The position numbers and the translations under genes were made by a program. Below are positions 25,085 to 38,500 of a stretch of DNA of 64,000 nucleotides, in pieces. The notes beneath the pieces are model-generated. The model was not told the origin of the DNA. It saw only the letters and a program-made list of their open reading frames with translations, and ran no database searches. The stretch spans positions 41,181,920-41,245,919 of the forward strand of contig OY282606.1 of the NCBI GenBank assembly GCA_958298945.1, written 5' to 3'. Origin of the DNA: Atherix ibis (lineage: Eukaryota; Arthropoda; Insecta; Diptera; Athericidae). The stretch's first letter is position 1. Every line of letters starts with the position of its first letter.

Positions 25085-25332
25085 GCTTTATTGTATGAAA
25101 ATTTCCCAGGATGCGTAATTTCGATATCTGGTTAAGTAAATTCACCTTCAAAAAACGGGAAATTTGGTGTCGTTGAACTTTTTTTTTGTAAAGATTTTTA
25201 AATAAATTATATTTGCACATATATTTTTGAAACTTTATAGTATAAAAAAAAATTAACAACCATCAAGTAATGCCATAAATACAGTTCAAAATATGCCGAA
25301 AAGTCTTAAAATATTATCTCGAAAAGATTGAA
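25085..25332. repeat. Dispersed repeat fragment, member 2
   Basis: Contains TTTGGCTTTATTG followed by ATTTCCCAGGATGCG, then AACAACCATCAAGTAATGCC and ATGCCGAAAAGTCTTAAAA. The same succession, diverged, is seen at 28095-28370 and the second part at 10480-10585. Confidence 0.35.
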
Positions 25333-28094
25333 TTCTGCAAAAAGTTTGTGATTCTGAGTAATGCTAGCAATATTAGCGAAATATAATACAAATTTTTTTT
25401 TAACAAAATAAAAATTGTTACTATGCTCTATAAATAATTACTTTCAAAAGCAAAACTTGGATAATCCTATTATTTATCACATTTTGGTTTATTTATATTT
25501 TAAGCTTTTTTCTATTAAATTTAATGATAAATAATTGAAATACAATTTTTTTAATTTTTTTTTTAAATATGAGCTGAAAAAAGTAAAAATTAATTGTTTG
25601 GAACAGCCTACATATGTTGTAGATACTGACTTTAAAAATATAACAATAAATAACAAGGATATCTTACAGAATTGGAATTTTTTCTTCTTTCAGCTTTTTA
25701 CTAAAAATAACATTGAACACCCACAAATGTATTCTTACATAATAAAAGAACGGCTTTTATTTATTCCTTCTAAGAATGCCTAATTATAATTAATTCCCCA
25801 AAATCTTGAAGTGATTCCAATATTTTCAAATATTTCACTCTGCTTATATAAATAGTCTTCGAAATAATTCTATCAGATATGAAGCTTTCGAAAATACTCA
25901 ATTTTATTTTTTTATAAAAAGTGTCCTTTTTTTGTTTATTATTATGTATTAATTGACTTTTACGAATATATATGGAAAAGCAATCTAGTTAAGGATATGA
26001 AAATTAAACAAAAAAAATATTTTTGTTAAGAACAGTTGCTTGTATTTTGAGTGTTAGAAATAATCAATTTTGAATTTAATAAGAACATAACGCAGAGGGC
26101 GAAGAAGAAGATTGGTTTCATTTAGCAATGATTATCATCAATCAACAGAAATTTATATCAATTTAACTTCCATCGAAAATCATTATCTTAAGTAAGGATT
26201 CTAAGGGGAATAAACGTGATTATCTCAATCGGCGACGTCTTATCTTATCATAAAGACACCAATACTCGTACATTTTTGAATGTATATGGCTCGAAGGAAT
26301 TGTTGCTTTTCAGCATGACGTCGGAATGTTAATTGAACTACGATAATCACACGGCATTACAATCAAGGTTAAGCATATTTTATTCAAATTAGTTGACTTA
26401 TTTTATGCTGTAAACGCAAATCATTCAGTCTTATTTGCCGATGATTCAAGAACGTTCGAATAACGTAGCATAGCCACTGTGACTTTCTATTCCCTTTTTT
26501 ATAAGGAAAAAATCCCATGGGCGCTTTTTATGGCGATAATAGCCAAGGAGCTAGGCACGGAAAGATGGAGATTGAGAAAAAAGTGATTAGGCAATAGTAG
26601 GAATTCCAAAAAGGCATAGACTTTCTTTAGGGCAGGACCAGAAGGAGGAGAAAGTATGCGAAAATTCCTAGTAAGTAAAATATATAGGAAAGTGAAAAAA
26701 ATGTGTACATCTGGGTTGTTGGGTGATATTTGAACATTTTGCATTCCAGCAATTCAGCCTGAATAGATCGACGCGTAAATGATAAACAGTCGAAGTCTAT
26801 TAGACGTACGACCCCAGATGCCTGATTTCTATTCCTGAATCGTTACTTGTTGGTTTGAATATTAGCACGATGAATAAACAGGCATTAACAGATGCTTCAT
26901 CTGTTCTTACTCTTGGAATTTCTAGCTTCCATTTACCCAATTCACTATTATAAAAAATCTGCTTCCTTTTCGTATTCAAATTCTAAGAGTAGATAAATAA
27001 TGTTTGAATTATCATTCTTTTGAGAGCTTTTATTTCTATGTGAAATTGTTCAAAATAACCTTGGATTATCGATCTTCTCTCTACAACATTAGATTCTACC
27101 ATACCTAATTTAGTGAACGTATCTAAATATAAGTCGAAGGAAATAATACTAAAAGTTCAAGAAATTCTATTCGCAATGTTCGTAATTTGTTTAGGATTTT
27201 TTATCATAATTCCGTAGAAGATCTTTTATAATTTATGTTGTTTTTTTTCCGCAAAAACAGTTCACAAATTGGAAAAATGTAAACAGATTGTCATAAAATT
27301 AAATTGTCATAATATGGCAGCCGAATACAGATTTTATTTGTTAGAAATTGGCTAAAGAGTATTTTTTGAACTGAATGAAAATTAAATTGGACTAAAGCTT
27401 TATTAAAATATTGTTTTTCTTATTTAATTTACATAATTTATATAGAAAAAAAGTTTTCTTGTAGTTTCATCAATGTTTTTTTATAATTTTTTTTCAGCTG
27501 GTAACATTTAAAAAAAAACAATAGAATATCAAAATAATTTTAATCGGCTATTTTGGAGTTAAATAATATATAATTGAAAGCTTATTTATCTAAATTTCTA
27601 TTGTAGTTTACAAATAGAGAATTATCCATTTTAAATTTCGCAAAGTACATCTTCGTTTAATAAATATATTATTTAGGATAATATTTGTTTTCACTAAAAT
27701 TTTATATTAAAGATTGCAAATTAACTTTTAATAACTAATTATTGCGTTCAAATTGAAAATGCTTTCTGCAAGTTTCTCGGTTTTTTTTTTTAAATAAAAT
27801 TGCTTCAGCAATAAGACTATAAAGTCCTAAAAATATTTCAGTAAGCGTAAAAAAAAACTATTATATCCGCTAAAAATGTGCACCTAATATGTATATCTAT
27901 TATAAAGGTGGCTTTGTCCGTATTTCTTTGAAAATAAGTAAGAAGAGACCGATACTGTCAACTCTGAGCCGTATGCGCGTATGATAATCAACCTTTTTTG
28001 AACTCAGGCAATAAAGCTGAAAGATATTATCTTGAACTATATGTGATTTTAACAAAATGGTTATTTTAAGATACACAAATGACCAATTTCAGCT

Positions 28095-28370
28095 TTATTG
28101 CTCGAATAATTCCCAGGATACATGCCCTGTGTATTTTAGGTAAATAAGCCAAAAGATCGCGCGATTTAATATTTTTAGATTTTTTACTAAAAAATAATAT
28201 ATAAGATCATGTTTATATCAATAATTTTAAATTTTCAAAATATTTGAAAATCAATATACATATATCAAGTCCAAATAACAGGCCTAAATATGCGAGAAAT
28301 CTATAAAAATATATTGAAAATTCACGCTTTACTTTCCAAATCATAAATTGCATAACCCTTCAGATAATAT
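28095..28370. repeat. Dispersed repeat fragment, member 3
   Basis: TTCAGCTTTATTGCTCGAAT, AATTCCCAGGATACATG and TAGGTAAATAAGCC match member 2 in order. The downstream TTTACTTTCCAAATCATAAA and ATAACCCTT match members 1 and 4. Confidence 0.35.
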
Positions 28371-31300
28371 TATAAAATAAGTATTTTACTAAATTAATTA
28401 TTTAGAATTATTAAGAAATTAAAAAAATATATTCAGAAATATGATTGCAAGAAAATATCCTTTTTAATTACAAAAATTTTATTTAAATGAAAAAATTTTA
28501 ATATTTTCTTTTTTTTCAAGAGATAATATTAGATAGACATTTTAATTTGATCTAATCTGATTGACAAATTTATTCATATAAATAAATTTATACTCTTATA
28601 CACTTCAAATAACACGTATGATTTAATAATTGAGATTCGTCAAATTAGGCAAAATTAATTCTCATTCAAATACGCTTACTTAAGTTTGAATTTTATATTT
28701 TTCAACAATTTACCCAAGAAAACAAAAACGATGTACACAATAAATAAAAGTCCTTAAACACATTTTGTTTAACATTTACACACTTAATATTTATTATAAA
28801 TATATTTTTGCCCTTAAAGAATTTGCCTGTACACACTTCTGTACTTAAACAATATCAATTTTCTAAATTCATCCCGATTCAATAAATAAAATTACAGCTT
28901 TAAATTTTCTTACCATTTAATATAAGGGCAATTCGCTTTTCATATACGTGTATACAATATATATAAATCTAAATGTATATTTTTTTAAGCAATTTCAAAA
29001 GTAAACACCTGAAATTTATTTGGATATGAAAATTGTTTACCAAAAAACCATTTCAATTTATTATAAAGCTTCTTCTTTCTACAATAAATTTTAGGTGGTA
29101 GAACGGACTTTTTCGTAGAATAAATTCTTCCAATTTTAAGTGAAAATAAATCACTTGGTTTTTCTAATACATATTCAAAGTATAAATGTACAAAAGCTTA
29201 AAATTTCGATTAATATTTTGCTGTTTTAGTTCCATTCTATTTGCTAATAAATTTTTTTCACAGGGTAATTGTAATTGGGTAATTGAATGAAAAATAAATA
29301 AAAATTATAAATCCTAGTTAAAAAAATAAGATAAATATAATTTTATTTTCTTAAAAATATCTTTACCAGTAAAATTTCATTCCAAATTAAGATATAATCA
29401 AATTAAAAAACAAAAAATGGAAAAAAGTTACTGTAAAAATTGTTTCAGGTAAAAGTTGTCCAATTAACAAGAAAAAATTAAAACAATAGTACTAGATATG
29501 TAATAAAAATCATAATGGAACTATTATTACTTAAAATAAGAAGAGAAAGATCCGTCAAAATAAATAGAAAAAAGGACTTATACCTTAAGAGGGAAAAATG
29601 ACGGAAATAAACCAAGGAAAAAATATATTTTTTTCTTCAAATTCTCAAAATCCTCATAAATAGTATTTTATACTTTTAAAAAATTATATTGTCTTATAAT
29701 CTCTTTATACCGTAGGTAAATTTTGCATTTAAGATACATTTTTAATTCCAAATAAAAATTATTTCTGCTTGAAAATAAAATCAATTTCGAAACGTAAAAA
29801 TTTAAAGAACCTTTCACAGAAACAAACTTATTGTGACCTGTAAGAGGTGATTGGATTTTCCAGGACCTGTTAGTTATGTTTAAGAAAATAAAAAATAAAA
29901 CTTATAAAGAGAGGGAATCTTATTAAAAAAATAAATGTTGGGTAAGGTGACTTTCCGTTTGAACATGAACAATAGTAAGTTGGACGTCACAGAATTGGTT
30001 GATATGGGGAGGAGGTGACTTACGAAGATAAAATTATGTGTGAGAGTAAGATGACCTACCTGAATTTTGAAAAATTTTCATGCCCAAAAATTTTGGCAAG
30101 CATTTAATCAAATTTTTAAAAAAAACTTCTATAATAAGGTCACTAATAAGTTTTAATTAAATTATATTTTTTTATAATGATTAGAAAAATTTCCAATTTC
30201 TTAATTGACTATTTTTTTGTATTTTCAATAAGATTTTCATTTATATACAATATGGTAAAGGTAAATAATTGAACAAAGCATTCGTATTTTGTATTTTTAC
30301 ATTCATTCAATGGCATTTATATGTGTATGGTTCCTCATGTGCAATATGCCTGTTATGTGAATGCAATGACTGAAGTGGTTATTATCTAATCTTTTGTAGC
30401 TATAAGTGGTAATAGAAGTGCATACTATAGATGAATCAAAATAAACAGATGAATATAATAGTAATTTTTAAGGGTAACTAGCTCTACTACTTAAATCAAA
30501 TCTACAAAAGTGACTAGCTAAATTTATCTTAAACTCTCCCGAACAAATTTCTATAACAAAGAAAACTTTATTTTAGAAAAAAAATTGGCTTTTATGGTCT
30601 TTTTAGAAAATTTATTTTTTATTGGACTACTTTATTGTATTTTAAGTAAAATTATACATAATATCCAAAAATATTATTTTCTTATAATAAATGATTTGAT
30701 GCAGAAAATTAAATTTATGGCAAAACCAAATCTATGTTACCAAGTATCTTAACTTAGGCATATGTGAAAATAAATTCCAAGAAAATCATGAATTTTAATG
30801 CCATAGAAAAGAATCAATTGCAAAGGATATTTTGAGTAAAAGTTTTACCAAAATAGATTAAAACTAATTTCTATATAAATTATAAATATTCCTTCACTAT
30901 ATGTAATAACCAAAATTTTTATAGGAAAATTATATGAAAATCAATTCATGAAATATGTAAAAGTAAATAAAAATTCATTACTTTACCAATACTTAAATAA
31001 ATATGCAGGAAAGTCATGTAAATAATTGTAATTTAATGTGCCATAAAAATGTACTCCTAAAATTTCGTTACAGTTTTTCCCAGTTTTTTTAGGTTATGTC
31101 TTGGATGATTATGAAATTCACATTGTAGTCAATTATTTTTTTAAACAAAATTTCCAAAATTCGCTTTTCCTTTTGTCGTGATCGACAGCTAGAGCAGAAT
31201 TTACCTGCAAAATGAAAGAGGCATTTTTGGCTCAAGTTTTTATTTAAAAACATTTTACTTTTACTTAATGCCCTACTTTCTGAAATTGATTTTATTTTTA

Positions 31301-31733
31301 AAAAAAATACAAACTGCGAATATATTATGCTGTAATTAAATTTATTTTTATTCGTTTTTTTCATTTTTTCTACTTTTCTTTTGGTTGACTTCAAAGCTTT
31401 TATTACCACATATTTTATATATTATTAATTTGATTAGGTACACAACTTTTTAAGCACACCTAAAAAGTTTCAAGTCATTTCTGTAGCTAACATACACGTA
31501 TATTCTCAGATAATTATTTTGATTTTCAGCTAATCGATTTACTCGGAAATAAAAATTCACTCGCAATAAATGTGGTTCAGATACTCTTTTTGTGAAGCAT
31601 AGCTTTTTTTTGGAACTTTTACTGAAATTTGATTAGGAATAAATAGCAGTAGATTTGATACAGAAAAAAGTGAATTCTACGAGTATTCGATTATACCATA
31701 TACTCGAATTGTATTATTTTCTATTTCTTCTAT

Positions 31734-31866
31734 ATTTCTTTTATAATTCTTCTATAATTCTTCTATAATTCTTCTATAATTCTTTTATAATTCTTTTATA
31801 ATTCTTCTATAATTCTTCTATAATTCTTCTATAATTCTTTTATAATTCTTTTATAATTCTTTATTT
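31734..31866. repeat. Edge block of the satellite: 11-bp variant monomers
   Basis: About 12 copies of TCTATAATTCT and variants with T for C. The period is 11 bp, the same as in the main array, but the second half of each monomer is ATTCT rather than TTTTT. The change to the core monomer occurs over about 60 bp after 31860. Confidence 0.85.
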
Positions 31867-34800
31867 TTTCTTAATTTTTTCTACATTTTTTCTATATCTT
31901 TTCTATATTTTTTCTATATTTTTTCTATATTTTGTCTATATTTTGTCTATATTTTTTCTATATTTTTTCTATATTTTTTCTATATTTTTTCTATATTTTT
32001 TCTATATTTTTTCTATATTTTTTCTATATTTTTTCTATATTTTTTCTATATTTTTTCTATATTTTTTCTATATTTTTTCTATATTTTTTCTATATTTTTT
32101 CTATATTTTTTCTATATTTTTTTCTATATTTTTCTATTGTATAATTTTTTATATTTTTTCTATATTTTTTTCTATATTTTTTCTATATTTTTTCTATATT
32201 TTTTCTATATTTTTTCTATATTTTTTCTATATTTTTTCTATATTTTTTCTATATTTTTTCTATATTTTTTCTATATTTTTTCTATATTTTTTCTATATTT
32301 TGTCTATATTTTTTCTATATTTTTTTCTATATTTTTTTATTGTATACTTTTTTATATTTTTTCTATATTTTTTTCTATATTTTTTCTATATTTTGTCTAT
32401 ATTTTTTCTATATTTTGTCTATATTTTTTCTTTATTTTTTCTATATTTTTTCTATATTTTTTCTATATTTTTTCTATATTTTTTCTATATTTTTTCTATA
32501 TTTTTTCTATATTTTTTCTATATTTTTTTTGTATTTTTTCTATATTTTTTCTATATTTTTTCTATATTTTTTCTATATTTTTTTTATTTTTTTTCTACAA
32601 TAAATTTTTTTTTTTTTTCTATATTTTTTCTACATTTTTTCTGTATTTTTTCTATATTTTTTCTATATTTTTTCTATATTTTTTTCTATATTTTTTTATA
32701 TTTTTTCTATATTTTTTTCTATATTTTTTCTATATTTTGTCTATATTTTTTCTATATTTTGTCTATATTTTTTCTTTATTTTTTCTATATTTTTTCTATA
32801 TTTTTTCTATATTTTTTCTATATTTTTTCTATATTTTTTCTATATTTTTTCTATATTTTTTCTATATTTTTTTTGTATTTTTTCTATATTTTTTCTATAT
32901 TTTTTCTATATTTTTTCTATATTTTTTTTATTTTTTTTCTACAATAAATTTTTTTTTTTTTTCTATATTTTTTCTACATTTTTTCTGTATTTTTTCTATA
33001 TTTTTTCTATATTTTTTCTATATTTTGTCTATATTTTTTCTATATTTTGTCTATATTTTTTCTTTATTTTTTCTATATTTTTTCTATATTTTTTCTATAT
33101 TTTTTCTATATTTTTTCTATATTTTTTCTATATTTTTTCTATATTTTTTCTATATTTTTTCTATATTTTTTTCTATATTTTTCTATTGTATAATTTTTTA
33201 TATTTTTTCTATATTTTTTTCTATATTTTTTCTATATTTTTTCTATATTTTTTCTATATTTTTTCTATATTTTTTCTATATTTTTTCTATATTTTTTCTA
33301 TATTTTTTCTATATTTTTTCTATATTTTTTCTATATTTTTTCTATATTTTGTCTATATTTTTTCTATATTTTTTTCTATATTTTTTTATTGTATACTTTT
33401 TTATATTTTTTCTATATTTTTTTCTATATTTTTTCTATATTTTGTCTATATTTTTTCTATATTTTGTCTATATTTTTTCTTTATTTTTTCTATATTTTTT
33501 CTATATTTTTTCTATATTTTTTCTATATTTTTTCTATATTTTTTCTATATTTTTTCTATATTTTTTCTATATTTTTTTTGTATTTTTTCTATATTTTTTC
33601 TATATTTTTTCTATATTTTTTCTATATTTTTTTTATTTTTTTTCTACAATAAATTTTTTTTTTTTTTCTATATTTTTTCTACATTTTTTCTGTATTTTTT
33701 CTATATTTTTTCTATATTTTTTCTATATTTTTTTCTATATTTTTTTATATTTTTTCTATATTTTTTTCTATATTTTTTCTATATTTTGTCTATATTTTTT
33801 CTATATTTTGTCTATATTTTTTCTTTATTTTTTCTATATTTTTTCTATATTTTTTCTATATTTTTTCTATATTTTTTCTATATTTTTTCTATATTTTTTC
33901 TATATTTTTTCTATATTTTTTTTGTATTTTTTCTATATTTTTTCTATATTTTTTCTATATTTTTTCTATATTTTTTTTATTTTTTTTCTACAATAAATTT
34001 TTTTTTTTTTTCTATATTTTTTCTACATTTTTTCTGTATTTTTTCTATATTTTTTTCTATATTTTTTTATTGTATACTTTTTTATATTTTTTCTATATTT
34101 TTTTCTATATTTTTTCTATATTTTGTCTATATTTTTTCTATATTTTGTCTATATTTTTTCTTTATTTTTTCTATATTTTTTCTATATTTTTTCTATATTT
34201 TTTCTATATTTTTTCTATATTTTTTCTATATTTTTTCTATATTTTTTCTATATTTTTTTTGTATTTTTTCTATATTTTTTCTATATTTTTTCTATATTTT
34301 TTCTATATTTTTTTTATTTTTTTTCTACAATAAATTTTTTTTTTTTTTCTATATTTTTTCTACATTTTTTCTGTATTTTTTCTATATTTTTTCTATATTT
34401 TTTCTATATTTTTTTCTATATTTTTTTATATTTTTTCTATATTTTTTTCTATATTTTTTCTATATTTTGTCTATATTTTTTCTATATTTTGTCTATATTT
34501 TTTCTTTATTTTTTCTATATTTTTTCTATATTTTTTCTATATTTTTTCTATATTTTTTCTATATTTTTTCTATATTTTTTTTATTTTTTTTTCTACAATA
34601 AATTTTTTTTTTTTTTCTATATTTTTTCTACATTTTTTCTATATTTTTTCTATATTTTTTCTATATTTTTTCTGTATTTTTTCTATATTTTTTCTATATT
34701 TTTTCTATATTTTTTTCTATATTTTTTTATATTTTTTCTATATTTTTTTCTATATTTTTTCTATATTTTGTCTATATTTTTTCTATATTTTGTCTATATT

Positions 34801-35594
34801 TTTTCTTTATTTTTTCTATATTTTTTCTATATTTTTTCTATATTTTTTCTATATTTTTTCTATATTTTTTCTATATTTTTTCTATATTTTTTCTATATTT
34901 TTTCTATATTTTTTCTATATTTTTTCTATATTTTTTCTATATTTTTTCTATATTTTTTCTATATTTTTTCTATATTTTTTCTATATTTTTTCTACATTTT
35001 TTCCATCTTTTTTCTATATTTTTTCTATATTTTTCCTATATTTTTTTTATATTTTTTCTATATTTTTTCTATATTTTGTCTATATTTTTTCTATATTTTT
35101 TCTATATTTTTTTATTGTATACTTTTTTATATTTTTTCTATATTTTTTTCTATATTTTTTCTATATTTTTTCTACATTTTTTCTATATTTTTTCTATATT
35201 TTTTCTATATTTTTTCTATATTTTTTCTATATTTTTTCTATATTTTTTCTATATTTTTTCTATATTTTTTCTATATTTTTTCTATATTTTTTCTATATTT
35301 TTTCTATATTTTTTCTATATTTTTTCTATATTTTTTCTATATTTTTTCTATATTTTTTCTATATTTTTTCTATATTTTTTCTATATTTTTTCTATATTTT
35401 TTCTATATTTTTTCTATATTTTTTCTATATTTTTTCTATATTTTTTCTATATTTTTTCTATATTTTTTCTATATTTTTTCTATATTTTTTCTATATTTAT
35501 TCTATATTTTTTCTATTTATTTTCTATATTATTTCTATATTTTTCCTTTATTTGTTCTATAATTTTCTCTATTTTCTTCTCTTTTTTTAATTGA
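31867..35594. repeat. 3.7-kb array of 11-bp monomer with higher-order repeats
   Basis: The monomer is TCTATATTTTT, about 338 units. Variants (TTTGTC, TTTATT, CTGTAT, 12-bp monomers with an extra T) form a non-random order that repeats. TTGTATAATTTTTTA occurs at 32136 and 33185 (1049 bp apart). TTGTATACTTTTTTA occurs near 32339, 33388, 34069 and 35114 (1049, 681 and 1045 bp apart). The CTACAATAAAT landmark ends at 32603, 32947, 33652, 33996, 34333 and 34601. The plus strand has no stop codon in the core monomer in any frame, so long open frames (up to 619 codons of the 11-residue unit YFFYIFSIFFL) are artefacts and not genes. The array fades into degenerate monomers after 35495. Confidence 0.95.
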
Positions 35595-38500
35595 AATTTT
35601 ATATTACTTCTTTTTCAAGAAATATATTTGTCAATTAAATTTTTCGAACTTATATTGGACATTGAACGTTTTTGAACCTGAAAACATTCGTTTAATTAAA
35701 TTTTATTATATTTTAGTACACTTTTGAAAAAGTCTATAATACAATTTTATTAATTTTTTATTAAATTTGATATAAAAAAAATGGAAAATATCTATAAATT
35801 TGTGTATATTTATAAACAAGTATTTTTATATTCAAATCTTTTCGTATATTTGTAGGCAAATCATTTATTTAAAACAACAAGTACAAAAAGAATGATGTTG
35901 GTTAAAATTGAAAAGAAAAAATCCTATCAAATTACTTTGGATTACTCAACCCGTATTTTACTACAATTATCTTCAATTATATAGTAAATAGGCAACATGC
36001 TATGTCTTCGACCATCGATCATTGAACAGATTGAACGAAGGTGTAGAGTATGCCGAGTTATTTAATATCAAGCCAACACCAACATTTGACCTTCCAATTT
36101 CGACACAGGTAAAGTAAGCCAAGAAGACATGAATCGAAAATGATCATTAAAACCAAACAGGTATACTGTGACTTTTGGCCATATTCTGTGGATAGTGTTG
36201 AATACGGTGCATAGCATAATGTACTCATATTACATACCGAGTATCTGTAGATATAGTATGCATAGTTAAACCATTAATGTCAAGTATGTCTATAATCTTC
36301 AACAACAAGTAATTGAAATTGATAGAAATACTCTTTCTGATATCGTTAATGGTAAAGTATATAAATAATGAAAAGAAATAATCTACTTGGAACGCTTTCT
36401 ACCCAAAATTTTATTTACGTAATGCATTATAATAGAACAAACAATACATGTAACCAAAGCTTTCAACAAAAAAATTGGTAAAGTAAAAATAAAAAGGAGC
36501 TTAAAATATTTCTCGAAAAAAACTGTTTTTATTTTTTAACAATAACTAAACAATTTGTTTATTTTCATTTTCAGCTTTATGCTTATAAAATCATAATTCC
36601 ACTCTGTGATTATTATCTGCCTCGTATTATTGTCACTCAAGTGAAAATGAAAGTGCTCCAAGCTGAGAAATTCATCTTTATGGCGAAAAAGATTTGTCTT
36701 GTGCATAAGACGATAAATAATACAAAAACTAAGCGAATCGAAACGAAATGAAACTCAATCCAGTTTATCGGGTGTCACTAAATAAGCCACCAAACAGCTA
36801 TCAGTTAAAACTCTACAAGACTCTTCGCCAATCATATGAGGTCTGGCTATATTATACAGTTGAGATTTGAAGTTACTATAGAAGCCTATAGTGATTAATT
36901 CCTAGTGGACAGTTTAACTTTCATTGAAGTTCCTTATCACTTCAAAGAAGCTCACATGTACATTCTCGATGAAAATAGTGGAAATTTCCACGAAACACTC
37001 TCAAAAAGTAGAGATTTAATTTTCTTTTCATAACAAAATTTACGAATACACGTACGTCTACATTCCACAGTTTGATGATTTCACTTTCATTCAATATATT
37101 TATAGTATAAATAATGATAAATTATATTATCATCGTTTCACTGAACAAATAAATAATCAAATGCCAATAAACTTAACTACAAAAGGTGCTAGAAAATTCA
37201 CGATAAGATTCCATATTCACGAGGAGACTTACCAGTTTAAGAAACCGCATTTTCTATTTTGTGCTTTTTTCCAGCGGTTAACAACGACTTTGCTCAGATA
37301 TAGTTTCAGCCACTTTTGTCTTGTCCAATATTATTATCAATCGATTTTTATTTAAATAGTTTTAATAATAGTTTCTAACTTGATAAAAATCAATTTTAGT
37401 AAAAAAAATTTACAAAATCGTTCAATAATCCTTTGTGACAAATTTCGACTAAGATTAACACAAACAAATGTTCACAATAATTTCAAATTCAAATGTCACG
37501 TTTTTCTTTCAATTTTCTTTATATTAATTTATTTAAGTTGAACAATTTTGATTTTATTTTATTTAAAAAAATCACTTAAATTTTTTTTATTGTTAATGTA
37601 CACCTTTAGTAAAAATTTAAATTAACTGAAAATGAAAACAGAACAGAAATTATAATTTTTGAATACAATAAAAGACGTTTTTACAACAATTCACTATTAA
37701 AATTATTTAAACGAATTTTTTTTAACTATAAATGTAACAAAATGAAAATGTATGTGCAAATTTCAAATTTACCAATTATTTTTAATAACAAAATTAAATT
37801 ATTGTAATTTTTTTATAAAATACAAAAGAATAAAAAATATTTTATAAAAAAATCACTTAAAAAAATTTAAATTAAAAATTGCAAAATTTTTATAAAACCA
37901 CAAACACTTCACGTTTTTCTTTTTAAAATAATTTATAAAAAATTTTTTTTTTTTAAATCAAAAAAGTTATGGTTTGTTTCTTTTAGATAATTTCATGTAA
38001 AATTATTTCACCTAAGGTGAGTATTGTTCGTTAATGCAACTCGAATTTTCTTAAATACTCCTAGACCGTTGTACTCCCTAAGATAACACAAATGTTAACA
38101 ATTGCACGTTCTTTTGCAAAATGACTTGTCTGACCTGTCTGCGGTTGGTTTTATAACATTTTCTAGAAGTCTTTTGATCAACTCTTTGGGGGGCTTACTG
38201 TCTTTATTATTTCAGTTGTTGATTTTTTTATACTGCTCAATATATATTTATATATGTGTGTTGGAGTATTTACTTGGTCTTTTTTCATTCATTGCACGAT
38301 CCAACATTCTCACACCAATCTGTGCACCAGTTCGAAACGATCAACAACCAACAGAAGTAAATCCGACCAATCTTAAAAACTGTTTCAGTGTTGGTATTAC
38401 AAAGTTTTTGATTTTATTTTTATTTATTTATTGTTACTACTATACTATTTATGATTTTTGTTTTATTTTTCTGTATTACTTTACAGCAAGAGGGGAGGAC

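Larger units (their letters stand above)
24744..31733. other. AT-rich non-coding stretch, no gene seen
   Basis: Chance ORFs only. It holds two fragments of a dispersed repeat (25085-25332 and 28095-28370). A less AT-rich block at about 26080-26900 shows no recognisable domain. An open frame of 106 codons at 31089-31409 (minus) is lysine-rich and low-complexity and is not supported as a gene. Confidence 0.5.

Noticed and set aside
31089..31409. 106-codon minus-strand frame, Lys/Ser-rich
   Set aside because: Low complexity from AT-rich DNA, no recognisable domain, next to the satellite. A possible splice-like CAG/GTAAAT nearby is not enough.
31932..35594. Several very long open frames (up to 619 codons) made of the repeating unit YFFYIFSIFFL
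   Set aside because: They are translations of the 11-bp satellite, open in all three plus frames simply because the monomer lacks stop codons. Hydrophobic repeats without a start context or conservation are not genes.
38005..38025. AAGGTGAGTATT, a strong splice-donor-like string
   Set aside because: No open frame leads into it and no matching acceptor with coding continuation was found, so an exon cannot be supported.
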